Notes under the pieces: generated by a model | What the model saw: the letters and a program-made list of their open reading frames with translations, nothing else | Databases searched by the model: none | What the model was told of the DNA's origin: nothing | In this document: positions 7,960-17,484 of the stretch, piece after piece | How the letters are laid out: every line of letters starts with the position of its first letter | How positions within the stretch are numbered: the stretch's first letter is position 1 | Assembly (NCBI GenBank): GCA_018402075.1 | Contig: JAGYJP010000001.1 | Location: forward strand, 186,001-250,000 | Origin: Candidatus Nanopelagicales bacterium | GTDB taxonomy: Bacteria > Actinomycetota > Actinomycetes > S36-B12 | DNA length: 64,000 nt | Direction: 5' to 3' | Translations under genes and position numbers: made by a program

Positions 7960-10879
7960 CCTTGCGTGCTCTTCTGGTCGCTCTTAGGTAGTCCTCTTCC
8001 AGGACTCCAGCCTTGTCGCTTCGGTAACCCATGAGGTACGTCACGGCCGAAAGTTCGGTGTAATCGGCAGGCAATAGATCACTCATGGAAGATTTCACCA
8101 GCATGATCGAATTGCGAATTTCACTGGCAAGAGTCCATGCTTTCACGAGTATTTCTGTGTCTTCAGGATCAATAAGTCCTGACACTTCTTCAGCCCTTAG
8201 TGCTGGAATGGTGGCGGTGGTCTGAAGTGATGGTCGATCGTGCCCATATTGCAACTGCAGTAATTGCGCCACCCACTCCACATCACTCAAACCACCTCGA
8301 CCCAATTTGGTGTGCCGGGTGGGATCCGCGCCGCGCGGAAGTCGTTCTGCTTCCATGCGCGCTTTGAGGCGCCGCATTTCAATGAGCGACTTGGGATCGA
8401 GTCCGCCTTCTGGGTACCGGAGTGGGTTGATCATGGTCGTGAAGGCTGCACCCAGTTGGGAATCGCCGGCAGCATGACGGGCACGGAGCAATGCCTGCGC
8501 CTCCCACGGAGATGACCATTTCGCGTAATAGGCGGTGGTTGACTCCAGACTCCTTACGAGTGGTCCCTGTTTGCCTTCCGGACGAAGATCGGCATCAATT
8601 TCCAATGCGGGTTCATCTGCGGGAGCGCTCAATAGTGCGCGCATGTCGTTGACAATCTTGAATGCCTGTTTGCCTGCTTCTTCTGTATCTGCGCCAGCAA
8701 GTGGTTCATAAATGAACATGACATCTGCATCACTGCCGAAACCCAATTCACAGCCACCATACCTACCCATGGCAACAATCGAGATGCGCACAATGGGCTC
8801 TGAGGGTGCGACGGCCGTGAGTGCCCCCTCGAGCACGGCATCCGTCAAATGTGTTAACGCCATGCCGATTTGTTCGATGCTTGCCAAACCCAGCGCAGCA
8901 GCTGAACCAATCCGGAACAGTTCACGCCGCCGCATGGCTCGCAACGCATTCACCGCCTTGTCAGGTTCTTCATGGCGTTGCGCAATTGAGCGAATCTCCA
9001 CGGATAGGTCCACGGGCTGTAGATCCTCGTCATTTGCCAACATGGCAATGGATTCCGGTGCGCGCCGGATCAGGTCGGTGAGATAGCGGCTGGAAGCAAG
9101 AATGTGCGCCAGTCGCTCCGCGGCCAATGATTCATCGCGCAAAAGCCTTAAGTACCAGTGGCTTGCGCCCACTTGATCACTCACCTGGCGGAAAGCGAGC
9201 AGACCGGTATCCGGGTAAGGAGCCTCTGCAAACCACGACAGCATGACCGGTAACAGTGTTCGCTGAATAATGGCGCGCCTGCTCACCCCACTGGAGAGGG
9301 ACTCAATGTGTCGCAGCGCGCCTTCGGGATCGGTAAAGCCCAATGCGCGGAGTCGATCACGCGCCGCGGTGGTGGTGAGCCGTGCATCTGTGGCATCGAG
9401 TCCGGCGACCGCGTTGAGCAGCGGACGATAGAAGAGTTTTTCGTGGATTCGCCGGACTTCTCGCGCATGCTCCTTCCACTGTTTGAGCAGCGTCTCCATG
9501 GGGTCACTTCGAATACCAATGCTGCGCGCCAGTGTGGTGAGTTCGTGGGGATCTTCGGGCAAAGTATGAGTTCGGCGCAGTTGTCGCAGTTGCAAGTGAT
9601 GTTCTAACGTCCGAAGAAATCTATAACTGTGCTCCAGCTTCATGGCTTCGTCTCGACCCACGTACCCCCACGCCGCAAGTGCCCGTAACGCATCAATGGT
9701 ATTGCTGCTCCGAAGTAATACATCGCTGCGGCCATGCACCAATTGCAACAACTGCACAGAGAATTCAATATCGCGCAATCCACCCGGACCGAGTTTGAGT
9801 TCGCGAACGGCCAACGCGGAATCAACATTGTCTTCCACTCGGCGACGCATTGCCTGCACATCTGGAACAAAATTCTTGCGGTCTGCCGCCGCCCACACAA
9901 ATGGCTGAATCCGTGACATGTACTCCTCGCCCACGAGAGCATCCCCTGCAACGAATCGAGCCTTCAATAGAGCCTGGAACTCCCATGTGCTTGCCCACCG
10001 GTCGTAGTAGCCAGCATGTGAGTCGACAGTACGCACTAATGCTCCCTGCTTACCCTCTGGACGAAGGGCGGTGTCCACTTCCCAAATCGCCCCTTCTGCC
10101 GTCACTGCACTGCACGCGTGAATTACTCCGCGGGCAAGTGCCGTCGCCACTTCTACGGAGTCAGTTGAATCGGTGGCAAAAATGACATCAACATCGCTGA
10201 CGTAGTTGAGTTCACGGCCACCCGTTTTGCCCATTGCGATCACCGCGAGTGGGCAGGTTGGTTCGGGCACTGCTGTGCGAGCAACTGCTAAGCCCGCTTG
10301 AAGTACCGCATCGGCCAGATCACTGAGCCAGCCCGCGATCACTTCCATGGCGAACCCGCCGCTTAAATCACGGCTGGCAATTGCTAACAACTCACGTCGA
10401 TAGGCGATTCGCAGCGAGTTGAGAACGGAATCCGAATTACTCGAAGCAACCGGCAAAACTGAGTTTGGGTCGGCGTCTACGGATTGCATAATCCTGTCTC
10501 GCATACCAACCGGAGGTTGGGCTAAGGCATCTGAATCCAAGATTGAATCACATTCTGGGTGCCTGACTAGGAACTCGCCAAAGCCGAGGGAAAGACCCAA
10601 AATCTGAAGTAGACGCCCCAAATTAATTGAATCGGCAGCCAAAGTACGCACTAATCGATTTTTCTGTTGCTCGGTCGCTGCTTCGAGAACTCGCACAAAC
10701 TGCTGTAATGCCAAATCTGGATCTGCCACACTGACAAGGGATTCGGCTACTGCGGCCGCATCAATAGTGCCACCTGAGAGTTGCTCAATTGCAGCCACCA
10801 ACTCGATGGCCATTGGTGAATCCTGGATTCCCGTGCGCACGAGAACCGTACGCAGCGATTCACTGCGGGAAACTGTCAT
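7928..10879 (-). CDS. glnE: Bifunctional glutamine synthetase adenylyltransferase/deadenylylase GlnE
   Basis: Attaches and removes AMP on GlnA, setting nitrogen assimilation to nitrogen status. The 983-residue protein has two nucleotidyltransferase domains separated by helical regions. The N-terminal one carries GGRELNYVSDVDVIF (residues 220-234) and the C-terminal one GGCELGFGSDADVMF (residues 708-722); each has the Asp-x-Asp metal pair. The GPGGLRDIEF and GRGGLSDVEW segments are the paired domain-core repeats. Its target tyrosine is in the glnA gene two genes away. A TAGATT -10 box six bases upstream of the ATG suggests leaderless expression. The stop region overlaps the convergent methyltransferase gene. 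Confidence 0.97.
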   Translation of the reverse strand: MTVSRSESLRTVLVRTGIQDSPMAIELVAAIEQLSGGTIDAAAVAESLVSVADPDLALQQFVRVLEAATEQQKNRLVRTLAADSINLGRLLQILGLSLGFGEFLVRHPECDSILDSDALAQPPVGMRDRIMQSVDADPNSVLPVASSNSDSVLNSLRIAYRRELLAIASRDLSGGFAMEVIAGWLSDLADAVLQAGLAVARTAVPEPTCPLAVIAMGKTGGRELNYVSDVDVIFATDSTDSVEVATALARGVIHACSAVTAEGAIWEVDTALRPEGKQGALVRTVDSHAGYYDRWASTWEFQALLKARFVAGDALVGEEYMSRIQPFVWAAADRKNFVPDVQAMRRRVEDNVDSALAVRELKLGPGGLRDIEFSVQLLQLVHGRSDVLLRSSNTIDALRALAAWGYVGRDEAMKLEHSYRFLRTLEHHLQLRQLRRTHTLPEDPHELTTLARSIGIRSDPMETLLKQWKEHAREVRRIHEKLFYRPLLNAVAGLDATDARLTTTAARDRLRALGFTDPEGALRHIESLSSGVSRRAIIQRTLLPVMLSWFAEAPYPDTGLLAFRQVSDQVGASHWYLRLLRDESLAAERLAHILASSRYLTDLIRRAPESIAMLANDEDLQPVDLSVEIRSIAQRHEEPDKAVNALRAMRRRELFRIGSAAALGLASIEQIGMALTHLTDAVLEGALTAVAPSEPIVRISIVAMGRYGGCELGFGSDADVMFIYEPLAGADTEEAGKQAFKIVNDMRALLSAPADEPALEIDADLRPEGKQGPLVRSLESTTAYYAKWSSPWEAQALLRARHAAGDSQLGAAFTTMINPLRYPEGGLDPKSLIEMRRLKARMEAERLPRGADPTRHTKLGRGGLSDVEWVAQLLQLQYGHDRPSLQTTATIPALRAEEVSGLIDPEDTEILVKAWTLASEIRNSIMLVKSSMSDLLPADYTELSAVTYLMGYRSDKAGVLEEDYLRATRRARKVMERIFYGNE

Positions 10880-10885
10880 ATTAGA

Positions 10886-10891
10886 AATCTA
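10886..10891 (-). promoter_or_regulatory. -10 box of glnE, leaderless
   Basis: TAGATT on the minus strand is separated by exactly six bases from the glnE ATG at 10879. Confidence 0.5.
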
Positions 10892-10941
10892 CTCTCTGGG
10901 AACGCTAGGCCCCATGGCCACGTGACAAACAGCCACTGAGG

Positions 10942-12279
10942 CTACAGCGAAGGCAGGTACCGATTTAATTCCCATTGGGTAACCTGTTGACGATACTCTT
11001 CCCACTCTGCGCGTTTATTGCGCAAGAAGAAATCAAAAACATGTTCGCCCAATGCTTCCGCGACCAACTCACTTTCCTCCATGGCGATGATCGCCTGATT
11101 GAGACTTCCAGGAAGTGGTTTCATTCCGAGAGCATTTCGTTCACCTGGAGTCAGCGCCCACACATCGTCTTCTGCCTCCGGTGGTAGTTCATAGCCTTCT
11201 TCTATCCCCTTGAGACCAGCGGCAAGCAGCACGGCAAATGCTAAATACGGATTCGCCGCACTGTCTAATGCCCGATATTCGATACGAGCACTATTGGCTT
11301 TATCGGGTTTGTACATGGGAACACGCATGAGCGCCGATCGATTATGCCTTCCCCAACATACCCATGCGGGAGCCTCAGCACCGCCCGCAATTCTTTTATA
11401 GGAGTTCACCCATTGGTTGGTCACCGCGGTGATTTCTGGCGCATGAATTAACAACCCAGCAATGAAGGATCTTGCTACCTTTGACAACTGGTGTGCAGCA
11501 CCTGGTTCATAGAAAGCATTCGTGTCTCCTTCAAAGAGGGAAAGGTGAGTATGCATGCCACTGCCAGGGTGTTCCATAAATGGCTTCGGCATAAAGGAAG
11601 CAAAGATGCCTTGGTCCAATGCAACTTCTTTTATTGCCAACCGAAATGTCATGAGGTTGTCGGCAGTGGATAACGCGTCCGCGTAGCGCAGATCAATCTC
11701 TTGCTGTCCAGGGCCACCCTCATGGTGACTGAATTCCACTGAAATCCCCATGGCTTCAAGCATGGTGATTGCCTGGCGCCGGAAATCATGTGCAACTCCA
11801 TTCGGAGCGTTATCGAAGTATCCGTATCGATCAACCGGAACTGGCTCTTGCCCTGGTTCCGGTTCACCTTTGAAAAGATAGAACTCAACTTCAGGATGGG
11901 TATAAAAAGTGAACCCCATATCGGCAGCTTTGGTGAGTGCCCGCTTCAGCACGTGGCGGGGATCGGCGAAGGAAGGAGATCCGTCCGGCATTTGGATATC
12001 GCAGAACATCCTCGCAACTCCGGGACCCTCTTCCCGCCAGGGAAGAATATTGAAAGTGCTGGGATCGGGTTTGGCAAGCATGTCAGATTCATAGACTCGG
12101 GCAAAACCTTCAATCGCGGAACCATCGAACCCAATACCTTCACTGAATGCACCTTCTAGTTCGGCTGGTGCAATAGCCACAGATTTCAAGGCTCCGAGAA
12201 CGTCTGTGAACCACAACCGAATGAAGCGAATATCCCGTTCTTCTACCGTGCGCAAAACGAATTCAGCCTGCTTGTCCAC
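10942..12279 (-). CDS. glnA2: Glutamine synthetase-like protein GlnA2
   Basis: A second type I glutamine-synthetase homologue of 445 residues. It has IGFDGSAIEGF, EVEFYLF, MPKPFMEHPGSGMHTHLS and NRSALMRVP, so the catalytic framework is intact. The region matching the adenylylation loop of GlnA reads DDVWALTPGER, with no tyrosine in the KDLYELP position, so it should not be a GlnE target. The GTG at 12279 is chosen because GGAGG lies five bases upstream and the protein then starts MDKQAEFVLRT, as in actinobacterial GlnA2; the frame extends 18 bases further to a TTG. Some GlnA2 proteins work on polyamines or as low-activity glutamine synthetases, so the substrate is uncertain. Confidence 0.92.
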   Translation of the reverse strand: MDKQAEFVLRTVEERDIRFIRLWFTDVLGALKSVAIAPAELEGAFSEGIGFDGSAIEGFARVYESDMLAKPDPSTFNILPWREEGPGVARMFCDIQMPDGSPSFADPRHVLKRALTKAADMGFTFYTHPEVEFYLFKGEPEPGQEPVPVDRYGYFDNAPNGVAHDFRRQAITMLEAMGISVEFSHHEGGPGQQEIDLRYADALSTADNLMTFRLAIKEVALDQGIFASFMPKPFMEHPGSGMHTHLSLFEGDTNAFYEPGAAHQLSKVARSFIAGLLIHAPEITAVTNQWVNSYKRIAGGAEAPAWVCWGRHNRSALMRVPMYKPDKANSARIEYRALDSAANPYLAFAVLLAAGLKGIEEGYELPPEAEDDVWALTPGERNALGMKPLPGSLNQAIIAMEESELVAEALGEHVFDFFLRNKRAEWEEYRQQVTQWELNRYLPSL

Positions 12280-12393
12280 TACACCCTCCACACTCAAAAA
12301 TCTTTGGACTCACACTTAGTGAACCTGCCGACTCACACCCTACGGTCAATGGGTCCATGGTGCTCCCACTCGTGTTACGACTCGGTTAACAAG

Positions 12394-12399
12394 TACCCT
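12394..12399 (+). promoter_or_regulatory. -10 box of nadE, leaderless
   Basis: TACCCT lies seven bases before the GTG at 12407, and there is no Shine-Dalgarno between. Confidence 0.45.
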
Positions 12400-12406
12400 C
12401 GCACCT

Positions 12407-14062
12407 GTGACCCTACGTGTGGCTTTGGCTTCCACCAACCCGGCCGTGGGTGATTTGGCGGGAAATGCCGCGAAGATTCGGCTTTACGCCGCCCAGGCCG
12501 TGCAAGGGGGCGCAGATCTCATTTTATTCGGGGAAATGGCCCTCACCGGCTACCCGATAGAGGATTTGGCACTGCGATCAGACTTCCAAATTTCCTCCCA
12601 GAAAGCTATTCAACAGCTCGCCCGAGATCTTGAGTCAGATGGACTGGGTCATGCGACCGTCATTGTTGGTTTCCTGGATTCTGATTCAAGCAAGAATCCA
12701 AGCCAAGGCTCTCCATCAGGTGGACCTCGAAATTCAGCAGCTGTCATACATCAGGGACATATCAGTGCCACCTATAACAAACACTTTCTCCCAAATTATG
12801 GTGTTTTTGACGAGGCAAGATACTTCGTTCCGGGATCAGTCTCCACTGTGATCACAGTCAATGGATACTCGGTCTGCTTGGCGATTTGTGAAGATTTGTG
12901 GCGTGAAGGTGGCCCCGTGCAATGGGCTCGGGAAGCCAATGCAGATCTACTAGCAGTCCTTAACGCTTCCCCCTACGAAATGGGCAAAGACAACGTGCGC
13001 CTGGAATTGTGTCAGCGTCGTGCCCAACAAACGGGGTCAACCATTTTGTACACAAATATTGTTGGCGGCCAGGACGAACTCGTCTTTGACGCGGGCTCCA
13101 TGGTTGTGAGCCCCGAAGGTAACCTCCTTGCCAAAGGACAACAATTCACTGAATCCGTATTGCACTATCAAATTGAGGACGGCCCCCCGGCTCCACAATC
13201 GACCGTGATCCATTCGCTCGACAGATTAGCGGAAGTGTGGTCTGCGCTTACGCTGTCACTTCGGGACTATGTGGAAAAGAACGGTTTTCGAACAGTTGTG
13301 TTGGGAGCCAGTGGCGGAATTGATTCAGCACTTGTAGCAGCCTTAGCGGTGGATTCCCTTGGTGCTGATCGGGTATTCGCAGTTGCCATGCCTAGTCCCT
13401 ATTCTTCAGAACATTCGCTGACCGATGCATACGAATTGGCCGAACGCACCGGACTCTCGATCAGGACAATTCCTATTGAACCGATGTTCGAGGCCTACAC
13501 GCACACAATGGAGCTAAGTGGTTTAGCAGAAGAAAATCTTCAGGCCAGAATCAGGGGGACAACTTTGATGGCGCTGTCCAACGCCGAAGGCCATCTTGTC
13601 TTGGCTACCGGTAATAAAAGTGAACTGTCAGTTGGCTACTCCACCATCTACGGAGATGCCGTGGGCGGATTCGCTCCAATAAAGGACATTCCGAAAACCC
13701 TCGTGTGGGATTTGTCCCGTTGGCGCAACATGTATGCCGAAACGAGAGGCGAAACTCCTCCTATTCCAAAAAACAGCATCACCAAGGAGCCAAGTGCCGA
13801 GTTACGTCCCGATCAGCGTGATTCTGATTCACTTCCAGACTACAAAATTCTCGACGCAATTTTGGAATCATATGTTCAGCACGATAATTCAGCAGCCGAT
13901 CTGATTACTCAGGGCTTTGATGCAGATCTAGTCCGCCGAATAATCAAACTGACCGACTCTGCGGAATACAAACGGCGTCAATATCCACCCGGAACCAAAA
14001 TTACATTGAAGTCCTTTGGTCGAGATCGCCGACTTCCCATTACAAATAATTGGAGTTCGTAG
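12407..14062 (+). CDS. nadE: Glutamine-dependent NAD+ synthetase
   Basis: Amidates nicotinic acid adenine dinucleotide to NAD+ using glutamine as nitrogen donor. The 551-residue protein is a fusion of an N-terminal nitrilase-type glutaminase with the catalytic triad Glu43 (FGEMALTGYP), Lys125 (YNKHFLPNYG) and Cys161 (AICEDLW), and a C-terminal ATP-pyrophosphatase domain with the P-loop SGGIDS at residues 302-307. The end GKFGRD-like KSFGRDRRLPI is typical of the family. GTG at 12407 gives a full-length N-terminus. The position beside glnA2 and upstream of panB is a common actinobacterial order. Confidence 0.96.
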   Translation: MTLRVALASTNPAVGDLAGNAAKIRLYAAQAVQGGADLILFGEMALTGYPIEDLALRSDFQISSQKAIQQLARDLESDGLGHATVIVGFLDSDSSKNPSQGSPSGGPRNSAAVIHQGHISATYNKHFLPNYGVFDEARYFVPGSVSTVITVNGYSVCLAICEDLWREGGPVQWAREANADLLAVLNASPYEMGKDNVRLELCQRRAQQTGSTILYTNIVGGQDELVFDAGSMVVSPEGNLLAKGQQFTESVLHYQIEDGPPAPQSTVIHSLDRLAEVWSALTLSLRDYVEKNGFRTVVLGASGGIDSALVAALAVDSLGADRVFAVAMPSPYSSEHSLTDAYELAERTGLSIRTIPIEPMFEAYTHTMELSGLAEENLQARIRGTTLMALSNAEGHLVLATGNKSELSVGYSTIYGDAVGGFAPIKDIPKTLVWDLSRWRNMYAETRGETPPIPKNSITKEPSAELRPDQRDSDSLPDYKILDAILESYVQHDNSAADLITQGFDADLVRRIIKLTDSAEYKRRQYPPGTKITLKSFGRDRRLPITNNWSS

Positions 14063-14077
14063 TATTTTTCTCGATGC

Positions 14078-14668
14078 CTATTTGCGCAGGATCATGTCGA
14101 CGATTTCCTCAGTGGTTGCGCTACCCGAGTGTTCTTGCGCAGACCACATGCCTAAATAAACCATTGCCCCCACAAATATTGGAATAACTGCGTCGAGATC
14201 TATAGGTGCGGAGAATTCACCCGAAGTGATTCCTTCGCTGATCAATGAACGAATAGTCTCTCTGCGACGGACCACAATTCTTTCGTAGACCAATGCCACC
14301 AACTCGGGATTCTCCTGTCCCGAACCCATTACGGCGAGCATTACGCGACCTTCTCGAGTGCCTGACATTTTCAGTCTTAAGCCCTCAAGGAGCGCTACAA
14401 GCCGTTCTCTGACAGTGCCCTCCGTGGGAGCGGGTGAATGTTGTTCTCGCATGTGAACCAGTGACGCCACGATCAATTCCTCTTTGGAATCAAATCTTCG
14501 GTAAATGCTCGCCTTGCTCACCCTTGCAACAGCTGCGACCCCTTCAATGGACACTGCAGCAATACCTGCCTTAGCTATTGTGTTGAGGACCGCTTCATGG
14601 ATTTCATGATCCACATTTTCACTACGGGGACGCCCACGAAACTTCACGCCCTGAGTTGCAGTTTTCAT
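14078..14668 (-). CDS. TetR/AcrR family transcriptional regulator
   Basis: A 196-residue regulator with an N-terminal helix-turn-helix (residues about 25-70: AVLNTIAKAGIAAVSIEGVAAVARVSKASIYRRFDSKEELI region, ending in the typical TetR YRRF-x-SKEEL). The C-terminal part is the variable ligand-binding domain. It overlaps the upstream efflux gene by four bases (ATGA), so it is probably co-transcribed with and controls that transporter. The inverted repeat at 16470-16482 in front of the efflux gene is a candidate operator. Confidence 0.92.
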   Translation of the reverse strand: MKTATQGVKFRGRPRSENVDHEIHEAVLNTIAKAGIAAVSIEGVAAVARVSKASIYRRFDSKEELIVASLVHMREQHSPAPTEGTVRERLVALLEGLRLKMSGTREGRVMLAVMGSGQENPELVALVYERIVVRRRETIRSLISEGITSGEFSAPIDLDAVIPIFVGAMVYLGMWSAQEHSGSATTEEIVDMILRK

Positions 14669-16425
14669 TTATGTGGCCCTGCTTGCTGCGTAGGGTCATT
14701 AATTGCCAACTCCTCGGAGGCTTCTTCTGAATAGTGGCTGAACTCAGCCTCAATCACAGCATTAATGTCCGTAGATCCAGGATTTGGCTGTTTCTCTGGT
14801 GCAGTTATGGGAACTCGCTGCGGCGGAGTGATGTCAGGCAATGCAAACAGCACGACCAGAAATGACACCAGAACCACGGCAGCCGAGATCCATGCCGTGA
14901 TGTGTGTTGCATTGAGAAAAGCTTCGAATGCGCCTGCCCGCAACATGTCGACTGTTGCTGACGGAAGCGCTGAGGCCTGATCAAGAACACTCACTGTTCC
15001 CACGATGGACTGAGACGCAACTTCCTTAGCTTGCTCAGGGATTCCTGCCGGCAGGTCTGTGAGATATGGATCCACATTGCTGGCGTATCGCGTTGCCAAG
15101 ATGGTCCCGATTACAGCAACACCGAGAGCACCGCCCACTTGCCGCACTGTGTTCTGGACAGCAGAACCTGCACCAGCACGCGCCAAGGGCAATACGTTCT
15201 GCATAACGGTTGATGCTGGTGCAATCACATTGCCCATGCCGAAGCCAAAAATAAAGAACACTACAAGGATGTACCAGAGTGACGTGTCAATTTGGAGGAA
15301 TGCCATGCCTGCCAACGAAACTGTAACGGCGCCAAGGCCAAAAGTCATCACAAACTTATAGCCAAACCTATTCACCATGGCTGCTGACCTCGGTGCGGCA
15401 ATTATTTGCCCGATGGCAAATGGAAGGAAGCACAGTCCCGCCGTCAATGTGTCGTATCCACGAAGAATCTGCAAATAAAATGGCAAAGTAAATGTGATTC
15501 CGGAGAGAGCAAAAAAGGCCAGGCTAACCGCAATTAAACTCACGGCGTATCCACGGTTCTTGAAAAGGGCAACATCAAAGGATGCATGATTACTGCGCGA
15601 CTCAATCCACAGGAATAGCGCGATTATTCCTGCACCGGCAAGCACTGGAATCACAACAGATGGTGCTACCCAATTACGTGTTTCAGACGCGTGAATTATT
15701 CCGTAGATCAACAACCCCAATCCGGTGATCGAGATTAATAGACCTGGGATATCCAATTTTCGAGGGTGAGGATTTTTTGTTTCAGGAACAACTTTCCAGA
15801 TCGCTATCAGGCCCAATCCCACGATGGGCACATTAATCAGGAAAACAGATCCCCATGAGTTCCCAAGAATCCATTCAAACAACTGTGGATTCTGGAGAAG
15901 CACACCACCTAAAACGGGGCCAAGGGCAACCGCTGCTCCCACCGCCCCTGCCCACACTCCAATAGCCTTCCCACGTTCATGTGGGGGGAATATCACCGTA
16001 ATGATTGCCAAGGTGGTGGGAAGCACGGCTGCACCACCAATTCCCATGACCGCTCTCATACCAATGAGCATTCCCGCGTTAACAGAAAAAGCCGCTATCA
16101 GCGATGCGATGGCAAAAATTGTGAGGCCGATGACAAGAACCTTTTTCCTGCCAATTCGATCTCCTAGCACGCCCCAAGTAAAAAGTAGTGCGGCGAATAC
16201 GAGGACATAGGAATCCACCGCCCACACCAGTTCGCTCTGGGATGCCTGTAATTCACGTTGAATCGTCGGTAACGCAATATTCAGAATCGTGTTATCTAGG
16301 ACGACAACCAGCAGGCTCACCAGAAGCACGGCCAGGATTGCCCATCTGCGAGGGTGCCCCTCGGGGCCAAACGCACCGAATTGGTCCGCTGCCGGGTGAG
16401 CAGAGCTGGGCCGAGTTGTTGCCAT
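14665..16425 (-). CDS. DHA2 family MFS drug efflux transporter (EmrB/QacA type)
   Basis: A 586-residue, 14-helix major-facilitator exporter. Motif C (GxxxGPxxGG) is seen in GAAVALGPVLGGVLL, motif A in LGDRIGRKKVLVIG, and the N-terminal VVLDNTILNIALPTI is the DHA2 hallmark. It should export hydrophobic or cationic compounds with protons. The start at 16425 is preferred because GGAGA lies four bases upstream; an upstream in-frame ATG at 16458 has no such site. It shares an operon with the TetR gene downstream. The hydrophilic tail after the last helix is rich in Pro and Glu. Confidence 0.94.
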   Translation of the reverse strand: MATTRPSSAHPAADQFGAFGPEGHPRRWAILAVLLVSLLVVVLDNTILNIALPTIQRELQASQSELVWAVDSYVLVFAALLFTWGVLGDRIGRKKVLVIGLTIFAIASLIAAFSVNAGMLIGMRAVMGIGGAAVLPTTLAIITVIFPPHERGKAIGVWAGAVGAAVALGPVLGGVLLQNPQLFEWILGNSWGSVFLINVPIVGLGLIAIWKVVPETKNPHPRKLDIPGLLISITGLGLLIYGIIHASETRNWVAPSVVIPVLAGAGIIALFLWIESRSNHASFDVALFKNRGYAVSLIAVSLAFFALSGITFTLPFYLQILRGYDTLTAGLCFLPFAIGQIIAAPRSAAMVNRFGYKFVMTFGLGAVTVSLAGMAFLQIDTSLWYILVVFFIFGFGMGNVIAPASTVMQNVLPLARAGAGSAVQNTVRQVGGALGVAVIGTILATRYASNVDPYLTDLPAGIPEQAKEVASQSIVGTVSVLDQASALPSATVDMLRAGAFEAFLNATHITAWISAAVVLVSFLVVLFALPDITPPQRVPITAPEKQPNPGSTDINAVIEAEFSHYSEEASEELAINDPTQQAGPHK

Positions 16426-16469
16426 CGAATCTCCATATATAGGTGGCGCGTAATCCATTAATTACGAAA

Positions 16470-16482
16470 CGGTAGCGTACCG
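16470..16482. promoter_or_regulatory. Candidate operator for the TetR/efflux operon
   Basis: CGGTA-GCG-TACCG is a perfect 5-bp inverted repeat with a 3-bp spacer located 45 bases before the efflux start and 112 bases before panB. Short GTA/TAC palindromes of this kind are usual TetR-family sites, but the binding protein is inferred. Confidence 0.35.
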
Positions 16483-16594
16483 AATTACCCGAACGTGCTT
16501 GCATAGGGGAACGGCCCATGCAATGATTAATAAACGAAGTTCTTCTCGTCGTGATCCGGGGACTCCATGTGAGCCTCGAGATTGGAGAGCACCA

Positions 16595-17437
16595 ATGTCC
16601 GTTCACGTATCCTCGACCGCCGCACCTCGCTCGGGCACCCCTCGACGCCTGACAATGCGGGATCTTGCCGAACTCTCTCGCTCCGGTGACAAGTGGTCCA
16701 TGATCACCGCCTATGACTTCATCTCCGCAGGAATCTTCGAAGAAGCGGGGGCCCACTCTCTCCTTGTAGGCGATTCAGCTGCCATGGTCGTCTACGGATA
16801 CGACTCGACAATTCCTGTCACCGTTGGCGAGTTGGTACCGCTGGTAAGAGCGGTCGTGCGTGGTTCCCAACGACCGATTGTCATTGCAGATCTTCCATTT
16901 GGTAGTTACCAGTCTTCCGTAACCCAGGCAATGGAGACAGCCGCTGCATTTATGAAAGACGGTGGGGCGCAAGCTGTCAAACTCGAGGGTGGTCGATCAA
17001 TGCTGCCTCAAATAGAAGCTCTAGCTTCTGCAGGTGTTCCAGTAATAGGCCACTTGGGACTGACACCGCAATCTGTCCATTCAATTGGCGGGTATCGAGT
17101 ACAAGGGCGTGGAGAATCGGGAGAAATCCTGTTGCAGGATGCTAAGGCCTTGCAATCTGCTGGAGCCATGGCTCTAGTCCTCGAGGCGATTCCATCGCCA
17201 CTTGCGGCACGAGTAACGGACATGCTTGATATTCCCACCATTGGAATTGGAGCGGGTGCCGCGACAAGCGCCCAAGTAATTGTGTGGCAAGACCTTCTCG
17301 GCATGAGCGAACATCAACCACCCAAATTCGTGAAGCAGTACGCCAAGCTGCGGGAGCCCATCCGAGAGGCCGTCGCGACGTGGGTTACCGATGTAGCCAA
17401 CGGGACTTTTCCCGGACCGGAACACACTTACTCTTAA
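16595..17437 (+). CDS. panB: 3-methyl-2-oxobutanoate hydroxymethyltransferase
   Basis: First committed step of pantothenate (coenzyme A) synthesis: adds a hydroxymethyl group from methylene-tetrahydrofolate to 2-oxoisovalerate. The 280-residue protein shows the decameric barrel fold motifs: MITAYDFISAGIFEEAG with the first Asp, LVGDSAAMVVYGYDSTIPVT with the metal-binding Asp, VKLEGG, GHLGLTPQSVHSIGGYRVQG and IGIGAG near the end. The start at 16595 follows GGAG by eight bases and lies about 15 residues before the conserved core; the frame is open earlier but without a ribosome-binding site. It is divergent from the efflux operon and convergent with npdG. Confidence 0.96.
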   Translation: MSVHVSSTAAPRSGTPRRLTMRDLAELSRSGDKWSMITAYDFISAGIFEEAGAHSLLVGDSAAMVVYGYDSTIPVTVGELVPLVRAVVRGSQRPIVIADLPFGSYQSSVTQAMETAAAFMKDGGAQAVKLEGGRSMLPQIEALASAGVPVIGHLGLTPQSVHSIGGYRVQGRGESGEILLQDAKALQSAGAMALVLEAIPSPLAARVTDMLDIPTIGIGAGAATSAQVIVWQDLLGMSEHQPPKFVKQYAKLREPIREAVATWVTDVANGTFPGPEHTYS

Positions 17438-17441
17438 AACC

Positions 17442-17484
17442 CACGAATCAACGTCCGTGACAGGTCACGAATCAACGTCCGTGA
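17442..17484. repeat. 24-bp period tandem duplication at the end of npdG
   Basis: A 19-base sequence starting CACGAATCAACG is present at 17442-17460 and again at 17466-17484, a 24-bp period with a 5-base spacer. The second copy contains the last codons and stop of npdG (minus strand); the first lies just beyond the stop, in the same frame. Each copy has CACG and CGTG at its ends, so the region could form small hairpins at the junction of two convergent genes. Confidence 0.8.

Noticed and set aside
8712..9086. Plus-strand ORF antisense to glnE
   Set aside because: Shadow of the glnE coding sequence without ribosome-binding site or recognisable domain.
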